This document shows, one piece after another, positions 36,239 to 45,470 of a stretch of 64,000 nucleotides of DNA (the stretch's first letter is position 1; each line of letters starts with the position of its first letter). The position numbers and the translations under genes were made by a program. Below the pieces are notes generated by a model, which was given only the letters and a program-made list of their open reading frames with translations, did not search any database and was not told the origin of the DNA. Where the stretch lies: positions 1,240,001-1,304,000 of the forward strand of contig NZ_JAHZIL010000003.1 in NCBI RefSeq assembly GCF_019443085.1, given 5' to 3'. The DNA comes from Marinobacter sp. F4218. Lineage in GTDB: Bacteria > Pseudomonadota > Gammaproteobacteria > Pseudomonadales > Oleiphilaceae.

Positions 36239-37831
36239 TTAGCCGAACTGGTTCATGGTGTTGTCTTTACCACCGGCCTTCAGGGCCGCTTCGCCCGCGA
36301 AGAATTCCTTGTGGTCGTCACCGATGTTGGAACCAGCCATGTCCTGGTGCTTAACGGTGGCGATACCCTGACGGATTTCCTTACGCTGTACACCGGCAAC
36401 ATAGGCCAGCATGCCTTCGTCACCGAAGTAACCCTTGGCCAGGTTGTCGGTAGACAGTGCCGCGGTGTGGTAAGTCGGCAGAGTGATCAGGTGGTGGAAG
36501 ATACCTGCTTCGCGTGAACCATCACGCTGGAAGTTACGGCACCACTCGTCGGCCAGCTGACCCAGCTCGGTGTTGTCGTACTCTTCGCTCATCAGCTTGG
36601 CGCGATCGTAGGCAGATACGTCCTTGCCTTCTTCCTTCCAGGCGTCGAATACCTGCTGACGGAAGTTCAGGGTCCAGTTGAAGGACGGGCTGTTGTTGTA
36701 AACCAGCTTGGCGTCGGGTACCACTTCCTTGATGCGGTTAACCATGGCAGCGATCTGGCCAACGTGCGGCTTCTCGGTCTCGATCCACAGCAGATCAGCA
36801 CCATTCTGCAGGCTGGTGATGCAGTCCAGAACCACGCGGTCTTCGCCAGTGCCAGGCTTGAACTGGAACAGGCCGGAAGCCAGACGCTTCGGGCGAACCA
36901 GCTGGCCCTTCTGCTTGATCACAACGTCGCCGTTGTTGATGTCTTCTGCCTTCTCGATCACTTCACCGTCGATGAAGCTGTTGTACTGGTCGCCCAGATC
37001 GCCCGGCTCGTTGGTCACGGCGATCTTCTGAGTAAGGCCTGCGCCCAGGGAGTCGGTACGGGCAACGATCACACCGTCGTCCACACCCAGCTCGAGAAAC
37101 GCCAGACGAACCGCGTTGATCTTGGACAGGAAGTCAGCGTGCGGCACGGTTACCTTGCCGTCCTGGTGACCACACTGCTTCTCGTCGGAAACCTGGTTTT
37201 CGATCTGGATGCAGCAGGCACCGGCTTCGATCATCTGCTTGGCCAGCAGGTAAGTTGCTTCGGCGTTACCGAAACCAGCGTCGATATCCGCAATGATGGG
37301 CACAACGTGAGTTTCGTGGTTGTCGATCTGCTTGATCAGTTCTTCAGCCTTGGCGTTGTCGCCGGCGTTCTCGGCTTCTTCCAGGGCACGGAAGAGGTGG
37401 TTCAGTTCCCAGGCATCGGCCTGACGCAGGAAGGTGTACAGCTCTTCGATCAGACCGGAAACGGCGGTCTTCTCGTGCATGGACTGGTCAGGCAGCGGTC
37501 CGAACTCGGAACGCAGGGCAGCAACCATCCAGCCAGACAGGTACAGGTAACGACGCTTGGTGGTACCGAAGTGCTTCTTGATGGACAGCATCTTCTGCTG
37601 GCCAATGAAACCGTGCCAGCAGCCCAGGGACTGGGTGTACTGGGAGGTGTCATTGTCATAGTTCGCCATGTCTTCGCGCATGATCTTGGCGGTGTACTTG
37701 GCGATGTCCAGGCCAGTCTTGAACTTGTTCTGAGCGCGCATGCGAGCGGCGTGCTTCGGGTTGATGGCGTTCCAGGTCGGGTGCTGCTTCAACAGGGAAG
37801 CAATCTGGTCAACGTCTTGTGCGTAGGGCAT
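36239..37831 (-). CDS. aceA: Isocitrate lyase (530-residue Pseudomonas-type)
   Basis: Cleaves isocitrate to glyoxylate and succinate, the first step of the glyoxylate shunt needed for growth on acetate and fatty acids. The catalytic signature is EKQCGHQDGK (near residue 217), and the metal-binding IADIDAGFGN precedes it. At 530 residues it matches the longer isoform of Pseudomonas and relatives rather than the 434-residue E. coli type. The upstream region is AT-rich. Its presence fits an oil- or lipid-degrading lifestyle together with the acyl-CoA dehydrogenase and lipase genes. Confidence 0.97.
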   Translation of the reverse strand: MPYAQDVDQIASLLKQHPTWNAINPKHAARMRAQNKFKTGLDIAKYTAKIMREDMANYDNDTSQYTQSLGCWHGFIGQQKMLSIKKHFGTTKRRYLYLSGWMVAALRSEFGPLPDQSMHEKTAVSGLIEELYTFLRQADAWELNHLFRALEEAENAGDNAKAEELIKQIDNHETHVVPIIADIDAGFGNAEATYLLAKQMIEAGACCIQIENQVSDEKQCGHQDGKVTVPHADFLSKINAVRLAFLELGVDDGVIVARTDSLGAGLTQKIAVTNEPGDLGDQYNSFIDGEVIEKAEDINNGDVVIKQKGQLVRPKRLASGLFQFKPGTGEDRVVLDCITSLQNGADLLWIETEKPHVGQIAAMVNRIKEVVPDAKLVYNNSPSFNWTLNFRQQVFDAWKEEGKDVSAYDRAKLMSEEYDNTELGQLADEWCRNFQRDGSREAGIFHHLITLPTYHTAALSTDNLAKGYFGDEGMLAYVAGVQRKEIRQGIATVKHQDMAGSNIGDDHKEFFAGEAALKAGGKDNTMNQFG

Positions 37832-38068
37832 GGTCTCAATCCTTTCTACGTTGGTTTTCTAAGTAGGTGCGGAGAAGCTTACAGCAACGTCCGAAGCCAA
37901 CAGCCTGCTTATTTTTTGAGCATGGCGCTGACATTGAGGGTTACTTTAGTGCTTTAAAATTTATAATTGAAATTTATATAATCTATTTTCAGCATTTTTT
38001 GCATGAATACTGGTAAGCACCCGGCAGACACCCGCCTGAACCGGACCACGAGCACATTGGCAGGGTAT
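37832..38068 (-). promoter_or_regulatory. Upstream region of aceA
   Basis: A 237-base gap with a markedly AT-rich block at about 37950-37990, unlike the GC-rich surroundings. It probably holds the aceA promoter and any regulator sites. I see no gene in it and could not assign -10 and -35 hexamers firmly. Confidence 0.4.
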
Positions 38069-40024
38069 CTAGAGGGTGTTACAGAGAACCACCAGCCGGT
38101 CGCCGGACTGAATATCGAGGTATTGCTTGCGCGGGGGGTTAAGCATCAGATGGCGCCCCTTGTCATCGGGACGGGACCGAAACACGCCCAGAGCGATCTC
38201 GCCCTCATTGGCGAGAATCTTTTCAAGTAACTGGAAGTCGACGCTGGCCGGTAACGGGTAATTATCGGGATCCCGGAACTGGATTTCGGCACCGCCCACC
38301 GTGAACAACTCATCCAGCACCACCCTCAGTTCCCGTCGCAAAGCAACCTGGGCCAACACGTGACTGAGAATCATCGGGCTGATCAGCATTTCACCCTGAT
38401 GGTCATACAACAGATGCCGGTTATCCGGGTCGCTCAATTCCATGATCAGCTGCGGCCGCTTTGGGCTTTCGGCCAGGATCTCCTCCAGTTGCAGATAGCC
38501 GACCATGGCCCGGGCATCGGCCTCCTCACCCGATGCGAGACGGTCACTGCTGAGCAGGATCACGGTGTCGTAGCCTGAAGGCATCAGACGCCGGAGCTCG
38601 CCTTCGACCATATAATCCGCCTCAAGATGGTGACAGCGAACCCGGGGAAATTCCCCCACATAACGGAGGATTGCCTGCTCACGCTCCCGGGCAGGGACGA
38701 CCGAGACCAGGTCCACCTGGAAGTCCAGATTTCCGTAGCTGGCAAACTCGGCCACCAGGCTGGGCACCCGGCGATTCCAGCCCAACACCAGGACACGTTG
38801 GTCCCTGACTGTCTCAACCCGACCACTCGGTCGGGCCTCCTTGAGGCTGACAACCGGCAGGGCGGGCAATTTCGGGTTCGGATCGGTTTCCGAATAATCC
38901 CGGGCCATCATGATGACCCGGTCCTCGGCGTCGATACGGGTATCCGAGGGGGCGACGAGCCGAACGTCCCAGTCGGTGCCGCGCCGTCGCAGCAACCCGA
39001 GGACAATGACGCCCGGCCGAGCCGCCGCCAGCTCACCCAGGGACAGGCCCGCCACCGACTCTCCGCCCCGGACGTAGATTTCGTTATCGGCGCCCGCCGT
39101 GAGCAGCTCGTTGTAGATCTCGGACAGACCGGGGTGCAGGATGTTCTGCACCATCAACCGGCTGATGGTGGCGTCCCCGGCAACCACCTCGACAGCACCG
39201 GGGTACGCGCGCTCAATAACCGCGTGCTTGCGAACGTCCTGGATTTCCGCGACCACAAACGGAAGGGGGGAGTGAAAATGTCGGGCCTGGGCCGCAATCG
39301 ACAGCAGTGCCTTCACGGTTTCAACGTCCGACGTCACCAGACTGCCCGCCTCGTGGGTGGCGCTGGGCACAATCACCGCGGCCGCATCCAGACAGGCGAC
39401 CCGGTGCAGGGCATCGGGCTGGATAGCGGATCCGGAGCGCAGGATGACCTGCCGCGCCCGGCGACCAATGCCCGGCTCACTGCGTAATTCATGCACCTGT
39501 TGTGCGGAAGCGTCCTCCGACAACACCACCAGGTTCAGTTTCTGGGTGTCGTGTTTCTCGAGAAACCGCCGCATCCGGCCGGACGAACCGAGTAGCTCGG
39601 ACAGCAACGGTAAGGTCTGGCTGGTCCAGCCCAGTACCACAACGTGATTTTTCAGGGTGACCGGCGTCAGTCCCCGTTCCAGGTCGGCCATCTTGGCAAT
39701 CAACCAGCGTGTCAGAATCGCCACCAGGGTACCCATGAACACCACGTAGCCGCTGACCGTAAGCATGGTGGAGACAAACCGCTGCCAGGTCCCGACGTCG
39801 TCCCCTAGATAACCGGGGTCGGTGAGCCTGAGAAACGCCCACCAGATTGCCGATCCCACGTTTTCGAACGACGCTCCCAAGGGCACTACGAGCAGCCCGC
39901 CAATCAGCGAAATCAGCGCGATGAAAGCCGCCACCACAAGCAGCTGGAACCCGGCGCCCTTCACCAGTTGGCGCTCGACGACGAACTTTATTCGGTCAAC
40001 AATCCGGAAAGGGAGCATGGGCAT
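38069..40024 (-). CDS. CASTOR/POLLUX-like ion channel with RCK-type NAD-binding domains
   Basis: A 651-residue inner-membrane protein. Two N-terminal hydrophobic segments flank a pore-like region (VGSAIWWAFLRLTDPGYLG), and a further segment follows near 85-105. A long cytoplasmic part carries two Rossmann-like RCK units beginning at VTLKNHVVVLGW and VRDQRVLVLGWNRR. This plan is that of CASTOR/POLLUX-related channels. The filter-like sequence DPGYLGD differs from the TVGYGD of potassium channels, so the selectivity is open. Confidence 0.82.
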   Translation of the reverse strand: MPMLPFRIVDRIKFVVERQLVKGAGFQLLVVAAFIALISLIGGLLVVPLGASFENVGSAIWWAFLRLTDPGYLGDDVGTWQRFVSTMLTVSGYVVFMGTLVAILTRWLIAKMADLERGLTPVTLKNHVVVLGWTSQTLPLLSELLGSSGRMRRFLEKHDTQKLNLVVLSEDASAQQVHELRSEPGIGRRARQVILRSGSAIQPDALHRVACLDAAAVIVPSATHEAGSLVTSDVETVKALLSIAAQARHFHSPLPFVVAEIQDVRKHAVIERAYPGAVEVVAGDATISRLMVQNILHPGLSEIYNELLTAGADNEIYVRGGESVAGLSLGELAAARPGVIVLGLLRRRGTDWDVRLVAPSDTRIDAEDRVIMMARDYSETDPNPKLPALPVVSLKEARPSGRVETVRDQRVLVLGWNRRVPSLVAEFASYGNLDFQVDLVSVVPAREREQAILRYVGEFPRVRCHHLEADYMVEGELRRLMPSGYDTVILLSSDRLASGEEADARAMVGYLQLEEILAESPKRPQLIMELSDPDNRHLLYDHQGEMLISPMILSHVLAQVALRRELRVVLDELFTVGGAEIQFRDPDNYPLPASVDFQLLEKILANEGEIALGVFRSRPDDKGRHLMLNPPRKQYLDIQSGDRLVVLCNTL

Positions 40025-40095
40025 CCTGTCTCAAAGCGGTATCGATACCGCCAGCATAGCCGATAATCAACTGATTTCCTGAATATTTCCTGAAA

Positions 40096-41820
40096 TCACC
40101 GCCGCCCGACCGAGGCCAGCGCCTTGTCGAGCGACGGGCAGAACCGGCTAACCCCGTCAATGGGCTTTACACCCGCCCGAGCCAGCGCCCTCAATGGCTG
40201 GTACTGCAGATCGGCGAGCACCACTTCCGTGCCATCACGCTGACAGGTGCTGATCAGTTTGTTCATCGCCGACAGGCCACCGGCATCCAGGACCGTGACG
40301 CCGTCCATGTAGAGAATGAAGCCCCTCGCTTCCTGCGACAGCGACGCCAGCTCCCCGAAAACCCGGTCTGCAGCGGCAAAGAACAACGGCCCGTTGATCT
40401 TGAACACCCGCCAGCCTTCGGGCAGACCGGCGCCGCCAATCCGCTTGCTGTTAGTGATATCGGTGACCCGGGTCATTTGCGCCATCTCGCGCATGAACAG
40501 TACCGCAGCCAACAGGACACCGGTGGTTATGGCGATGACCATATCCAGGATTACCGTCAGCGAAAAACAGGTCAGAAACACCAGAATATCGCTGCGGGGC
40601 GCCGTTTTCAGAAGGTGGACCGCCTTGGGAGCCTCACTCATGTTCCACGCCACAATCACCAGCAGTGCCGCCATGGCCGGCATCGGCAGGTAGGCCAGAA
40701 CACCGGCCAGGGATATCAGCGCCAGCAGAATCACCAGGGAGTGGACCACGGCGGACACCGGGGACTCTGCCCCGGCGCGGTAGTTTGCTGCCGAGCGGGC
40801 GATTGCCGCAGTGGCGGTAATACCACCGAAGAACGGAGTGACCAGGTTGCCGATGCCCTGCCCCATGAGTTCGCTGTTGGCACTGTGGCGCCGGCCCGTC
40901 ATGCCATCAAGCACCACCGCGCACAACAAGGATTCGATGGCTCCCAGCATCGCTATGGCAAATGCGGATGGCAGCAGCTCCCGGACCATCGACCAGGAGA
41001 GGCCAAGCGGCTCCCCCCCGGCATCCGGTCGCTGCCAGGGCCAGGCCAGTTCCGGCAGAACCGGCGGGATACCCGCACCGACCGAGCCGTCCGGCAACAG
41101 GAAACTGAACCGGGAACCGATCGTGTCGATGGATGCACCCCCGGCGTTGAGCAAGAGCGCCAGCAGGCTACCAACCACCACCGCCGGAAGGTGCGCCGGG
41201 ATCGGCGTGTTCAGGCGGGGCCAGAGCAGCATCACCGCCAGCGTGGTGCCGGCAACCAGCGTACTCATGGCATCCAGCGCCGGCAGCGCCTGCGCCAATG
41301 CCGACAGCTTGTCCCAGTAGGGTTCCGGCAGGCCGGCCAGTGGCAAACCAAAAAAATCGGGCACCTGAAGGGTGGCAATAACCACGGCAATGCCACCGGT
41401 AAATCCGAGGGTCACTGACTCCGGGATGTATTCAATGAACCGACCCAGTCGCATCAGGGCCATGATGATCAGCAGGACCCCCGACATCAGCGTGGCCAGC
41501 AACAGGCCACCCAGGCCGTATTGCTGAGCAACGGGATACAGGATCACCACAAAGGCGGCGGTGGGTCCGGAAATGCTGAAGCGACTGCCACCGGTCAGGG
41601 CAATGACACAACCCGCGACAATCGCGGTGTAAAGGCCATACTGCGGTGCAACGCCGCTGGCGATCGCCAGGGCCATGGCCAGGGGGATTGCGATGATGCC
41701 GACGGTCAGGCCCGCCAGCACATCCCTCAGCAATCTCCGGCCGCTGTACCGTTCGTCCAGGCAGGCCTCGCGAAACGCATGGGCAAAACGAAGGGAGAAC
41801 AGATGAGCGCGGTGGGACAT
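40096..41820 (-). CDS. SulP family anion permease with STAS domain
   Basis: A 574-residue transporter. It has about 12-14 transmembrane segments (first motif DVLAGLTVGIIAIPLAMALA, then PQYGLYTAIVAG and GGSRFSISGPTAAFV) and a C-terminal STAS domain (about 450-565, with YMDGVTVLDAGGLSAM). Family members carry sulfate, bicarbonate or dicarboxylates. No carbonic anhydrase or sulfur-assimilation gene is adjacent, so the substrate cannot be fixed from context. Confidence 0.92.
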   Translation of the reverse strand: MSHRAHLFSLRFAHAFREACLDERYSGRRLLRDVLAGLTVGIIAIPLAMALAIASGVAPQYGLYTAIVAGCVIALTGGSRFSISGPTAAFVVILYPVAQQYGLGGLLLATLMSGVLLIIMALMRLGRFIEYIPESVTLGFTGGIAVVIATLQVPDFFGLPLAGLPEPYWDKLSALAQALPALDAMSTLVAGTTLAVMLLWPRLNTPIPAHLPAVVVGSLLALLLNAGGASIDTIGSRFSFLLPDGSVGAGIPPVLPELAWPWQRPDAGGEPLGLSWSMVRELLPSAFAIAMLGAIESLLCAVVLDGMTGRRHSANSELMGQGIGNLVTPFFGGITATAAIARSAANYRAGAESPVSAVVHSLVILLALISLAGVLAYLPMPAMAALLVIVAWNMSEAPKAVHLLKTAPRSDILVFLTCFSLTVILDMVIAITTGVLLAAVLFMREMAQMTRVTDITNSKRIGGAGLPEGWRVFKINGPLFFAAADRVFGELASLSQEARGFILYMDGVTVLDAGGLSAMNKLISTCQRDGTEVVLADLQYQPLRALARAGVKPIDGVSRFCPSLDKALASVGRR

Positions 41821-41938
41821 GAGCGGATCGCCTGGGATAAACCCGGGATTCTACCCTATATTGCGGGTGAGGTTACGAGATCGGCCGGGCTGGGCACAAT
41901 CCACAACCAAACGCTCGGACTTTTCGTATACTGCTGGC

Positions 41939-42931
41939 ATGAATTTACAAATGCCCACCCTGTTATTGATCGCACTACTCAGCCTTGGTGGTTGCTCGAC
42001 CATGACGACAACACTGGAACCACCTGACACCCAGTACGACACCCGCATCGTTGAGGCCACGACCGGCCGGGTTCTGGATGTGGCAGCGCTGGCCCGACAG
42101 GTATCTGCAGCCGATGTCGTTGTGGTGGGCGAATATCATGGTCATCACGGCTCGCATCTTCTCCAGTCTCGGCTTCAGGCCGCACTTTACCGTCAGCGTC
42201 CGGATCAGGTGCTGACCATGGAGCAGTTCGAACTGGACCACCAAGCGGAACTGGACGGCTACCTGAGCGGGCAGATTGGCGAAACCGAGCTGATTGAAGA
42301 CACCGCCGCCTGGGATAACTACCGGGCGTCTTACCGGCCACTGGTGGAATTTGCGCGAACTCGGGCCATTCCCGTGATCGCCGCCAATGCGCCGGCCGAC
42401 ATCGTGCGCTGTGTCGGGCGCAAAGGGGCGGGCTACCTCGACACCCTGGCCGAGGAACGTCGCAGCCGGTTACCCCGGGATCCCTTTATCGACACGCCCG
42501 CCTACCAGGCGAAATTTGTGGCGGCCATTGCCGGCAGCCACGGGGCCGGCGATCCGACCATGAGCAAACGCATGCAGAATACCTACCGGGCCCAGCTCCT
42601 GCGGGACAACACCATGGCCGTGAGCATCCTGGAGGCTCGTGAAGCCTTTCCGGACCATCAGATTCTCCATGTCACCGGCACTTTCCACAGCGAAGAACGA
42701 CTGGGTACTGTCGCGGTGCTGGAGCAGCGCGCACCGGAACTCTCCGTTGCCGTAATCTCCCCCGTGTTCTGGCCCGACAATCAGACGACTCCGGCGGTCG
42801 AGGAATACCGCCAACGCGGTGACTTCCTGTATTTTATTCAGCCGCTGCCGGTGGAGTTTCGCGATCCTGAACGCGAACGGGCAGCCATGACCGCCCGCTT
42901 CAGCCAGTCGGGCTCAACCCGCTGCGACTGA
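41939..42931 (+). CDS. ChaN family lipoprotein (heme/iron-associated)
   Basis: A 330-residue lipoprotein of the ChaN/DUF399 family. The signal peptide ends with LLSLGGC (Cys near residue 19). The first conserved block VVVGEYHGHHGSHLLQSRL has the His cluster, and MEQFELDHQAELDGYL follows. ChaN of Campylobacter binds heme and is thought to aid iron uptake. Its end overlaps the convergent macrodomain gene by 32 bases. Confidence 0.85.
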   Translation: MNLQMPTLLLIALLSLGGCSTMTTTLEPPDTQYDTRIVEATTGRVLDVAALARQVSAADVVVVGEYHGHHGSHLLQSRLQAALYRQRPDQVLTMEQFELDHQAELDGYLSGQIGETELIEDTAAWDNYRASYRPLVEFARTRAIPVIAANAPADIVRCVGRKGAGYLDTLAEERRSRLPRDPFIDTPAYQAKFVAAIAGSHGAGDPTMSKRMQNTYRAQLLRDNTMAVSILEAREAFPDHQILHVTGTFHSEERLGTVAVLEQRAPELSVAVISPVFWPDNQTTPAVEEYRQRGDFLYFIQPLPVEFRDPERERAAMTARFSQSGSTRCD

Positions 42932-43427
42932 GCGCCGTCCGGAACACCCTGTGGTCCGAATCACTGAACAGCACAAGACGGATAAGCCGGACGGAATTGA
43001 GCGTGGGCGCCAACCGGGCGATTGCCTCGAAGGCGACCACGGCCGCCTTGTCCACCGGATAGCCAAACACGCCCGTGGAGATTGCAGGAAACGCCACCGA
43101 GCGCAGTTGGTGCTGTTCTGCAAGCATGAGTGCGTTGCGATAACAATCTCCCAGAAGCTGATCAGACGGCTCGTCCACACCGTACACTGGACCCAGGCAG
43201 TGGATAACATACCGGTTTGGCAGCCTGTGCCCGGAGCTGATCACGGCCTGACCAGGCGAGATCGGGGCCAGTGCCTGGCATTCCTCAGCAAGCCCCGGGC
43301 CGGCAGCACTGTGAATGGCACCGGCAACGCCACTGCCCGGCAGCAAGCGGGCGTTGGCTGCATTGACCACGGCATCCATGTCCGGCTGCGACGCTATGTT
43401 GCCCTGCACAAGTTCAACCTTTACCAC
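42900..43427 (-). CDS. Macrodomain protein (O-acetyl-ADP-ribose deacetylase, YmdB-like)
   Basis: A 175-residue single macrodomain. It has the ADP-ribose-binding motifs VELVQGNIASQPDMDAVVNA, LPGSGVAGAIHSAAG and AISTGVFGYPVDKAA. Related enzymes remove acetyl or ADP-ribose groups from O-acetyl-ADP-ribose or modified proteins. The start is placed at the GTG at 43427, which has AGGGGGG just upstream and gives the standard MVKVELVQGN beginning. The frame extends to a GTG at 43454. Confidence 0.9.
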   Translation of the reverse strand: MVKVELVQGNIASQPDMDAVVNAANARLLPGSGVAGAIHSAAGPGLAEECQALAPISPGQAVISSGHRLPNRYVIHCLGPVYGVDEPSDQLLGDCYRNALMLAEQHQLRSVAFPAISTGVFGYPVDKAAVVAFEAIARLAPTLNSVRLIRLVLFSDSDHRVFRTALSRSGLSPTG

Positions 43428-43531
43428 GGCCACCCCCCTTTTCGCCTCTGTCACAAGGCGCTAACCTTGACCCTGATTCAAGGATAGCAGCACTCCCCGG
43501 CCGCTGGGTCTCGCAACACAAGGAAACCGCC

Positions 43532-44242
43532 ATGAAAGTTCTCGTCGCCCTCATCATCGGCATCAGCATCATCCTGTCCGCATCACTGATTGCCGACGGG
43601 CTGACCGATCTGCGCACCGGTGACCGTTACGTCACCGTGAAAGGCGTGGCCGAGCGGGAAGTGGACGCGGACCTGGCCCTATGGCCAATTCGCTTTGTCG
43701 CCACCGGCAACACCTTGGCCGAGGCTCAGGACCTTGCCCGAAAGAGCCGGGAAGCCATCATGGCGTTCCTGAAGCTCCAGGCCATCGAGGAAACCAAGGT
43801 CGAACTCCAGCGCCTGGATGTCACCGATACCCGGGCCAACCCTTACCAGGGCAACAACGGCGAGCATAAGTTCATCATCAATCAGACATTGATGGTGCGC
43901 GCCAACGAGATCGCAAAAATCCAGCGCGCAGCCCAAGGCGTGAGCGAGCTGGTGGATTCCGGGGTGGTGCTGTCGTCAGACTTTGGCCCGGCCGGCCCCA
44001 CCTACCTGTTCAACGGCCTGAATGACATCAAACCGGACATGATCGCCGAGGCCACAGCCTCAGCACGGGAAGCGGCGGCACAGTTTGCCAAGGACGCCGA
44101 TGCTGAACTGGGGGGATTGCGCCGGGCCAATCAGGGTGTGTTCCAGATTCTCGCCCGGGATCAGGCCCCGGGCGTCATGGAAGGACAGCAGCCGGTCAAG
44201 ACGGTTCGGGTGGTTTCCACGGTCGAATACTACCTCCAGTGA
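43532..44242 (+). CDS. SIMPL domain (DUF541) protein
   Basis: A 236-residue protein with an N-terminal signal anchor (LVALIIGISIILSASLIADG) and a periplasmic SIMPL domain starting VTVKGVAEREVDADLALW. The central part has NQTLMVRANEIAKIQ, typical for the family. Bacterial members (BP26-like, YggE-like) are linked to oxidative stress, but their biochemical role is not settled. Confidence 0.87.
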   Translation: MKVLVALIIGISIILSASLIADGLTDLRTGDRYVTVKGVAEREVDADLALWPIRFVATGNTLAEAQDLARKSREAIMAFLKLQAIEETKVELQRLDVTDTRANPYQGNNGEHKFIINQTLMVRANEIAKIQRAAQGVSELVDSGVVLSSDFGPAGPTYLFNGLNDIKPDMIAEATASAREAAAQFAKDADAELGGLRRANQGVFQILARDQAPGVMEGQQPVKTVRVVSTVEYYLQ

Positions 44243-44251
44243 GGGTCCGGC

Positions 44252-45319
44252 CTACTGGGTGGCCACCATCTCATCGGTAACTTGGAATTCCCCCATCAGC
44301 CAGCGCAGGATTTCATTGGCCGCCGGATGGTCGAAAGCGTCGTAGGTTCGCAACAGACTTTGGCGCTTTTCATCCCCGATTCGACCCAGCCCCCCATCCT
44401 GCAACACCAGCAGGTCGGTGTGGATCTGCTCCGCCAGCTCCCGCCCCAGCATTTCACGGGCTGCGTGACGAAAGGCCTGACCGTACTGGTACTCGGGCCC
44501 CAGCCGGTAGGATTCAGCCAGTGTGATGGCCGGAATGGCCGTCAGTGTCGGTTGCAACGCCGGATTGATTCCGTGGCCGGTAAGGTGGGCCGCATTCGCC
44601 GCCGGTCTCCCGGTAAAGCCACGCAGATGCAGGTGCTGGGACATCCGATCGCCATCATTTACTGGGTAGTTGTCCCACAACACCGGTTTGCGCCCCAGCA
44701 AATTCCCGATCCGCTTCAGATGTCCCGGCGAGATCTCCCTCGAGCAGACCTCCTCCCCGGTCCAGAAAATATTCACAGAATGATCGAGCTTGCGCCCCAG
44801 GGTCACCAGGTAATCGGACGGCCGCTCTCCGAAGACCCGGTCCAGCACCGGATCGTCCGAATAGTAGCTGGGGCAGATGCTGATCTGGCCAGCCGAGGTT
44901 CGCTCCCGGACCCAGTGCACGATATCGGCCTGGGTCTGGGCCAGATCTGGCGCGCCGGAGCGCATGTCGTCAAACAGGATCGCCAGCTCATCGATGCCGA
45001 TGCGGTCCAGCCAGCTAAGTTTGGCCGCCAGGGCTTCCCGGGCCTGTTCGTTAAAGTTGTTGAAGATTTCGAACGGGCTCAAGCCGATGCCGAATCGCAC
45101 TCCTTCGGACCGGCAAAAACGACCGAACTCGGCCAACTCGGCCGCAAGTGCCGGCGGATGCGGTTCCTGCCAGCGACGCCGTAGGAAGGCATCGGCCTTG
45201 GGCGCATACAGATAGAACCTGTAGCCGTGGGGAGCCAGTGAGCGTACCAGCTGACGGCGCTCCTGCCAGTTCCACAGGGGGCCGTAAAAGCCTTCAATCA
45301 CGCCGAGTGGGGTAGTCAT
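44252..45319 (-). CDS. GH84 beta-N-acetylglucosaminidase-like protein
   Basis: A 355-residue protein beginning GVIEGFYGPLWNWQERR, the signature start of the GH84 (O-GlcNAcase/hyaluronidase-like) catalytic barrel. The catalytic pair of Asp residues is in AILFDDMRSG (near residue 115). VLWDNYPVNDGD, which lines the sugar site in the family, follows. It consists of the catalytic barrel and a short helical tail, with no signal peptide and no carbohydrate-binding module, so it is probably cytoplasmic. The ATG at 45319 is chosen because AAGGAG precedes it; the frame extends upstream to 45367. Confidence 0.83.
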   Translation of the reverse strand: MTTPLGVIEGFYGPLWNWQERRQLVRSLAPHGYRFYLYAPKADAFLRRRWQEPHPPALAAELAEFGRFCRSEGVRFGIGLSPFEIFNNFNEQAREALAAKLSWLDRIGIDELAILFDDMRSGAPDLAQTQADIVHWVRERTSAGQISICPSYYSDDPVLDRVFGERPSDYLVTLGRKLDHSVNIFWTGEEVCSREISPGHLKRIGNLLGRKPVLWDNYPVNDGDRMSQHLHLRGFTGRPAANAAHLTGHGINPALQPTLTAIPAITLAESYRLGPEYQYGQAFRHAAREMLGRELAEQIHTDLLVLQDGGLGRIGDEKRQSLLRTYDAFDHPAANEILRWLMGEFQVTDEMVATQ

Positions 45320-45470
45320 GACAGCAACTCCTTGCGTTGTCCCGGAGCCGGAGTCCCGGCCCGGCATCTATTAACACATCGTATAGGCGCCGCAAGCAAA
45401 TGGTAGTTCCAAACCGTATTGCCGCCCGGCAAAGCAGGCTATTATAGCTTCATCCAACGGGAAGCGATTC

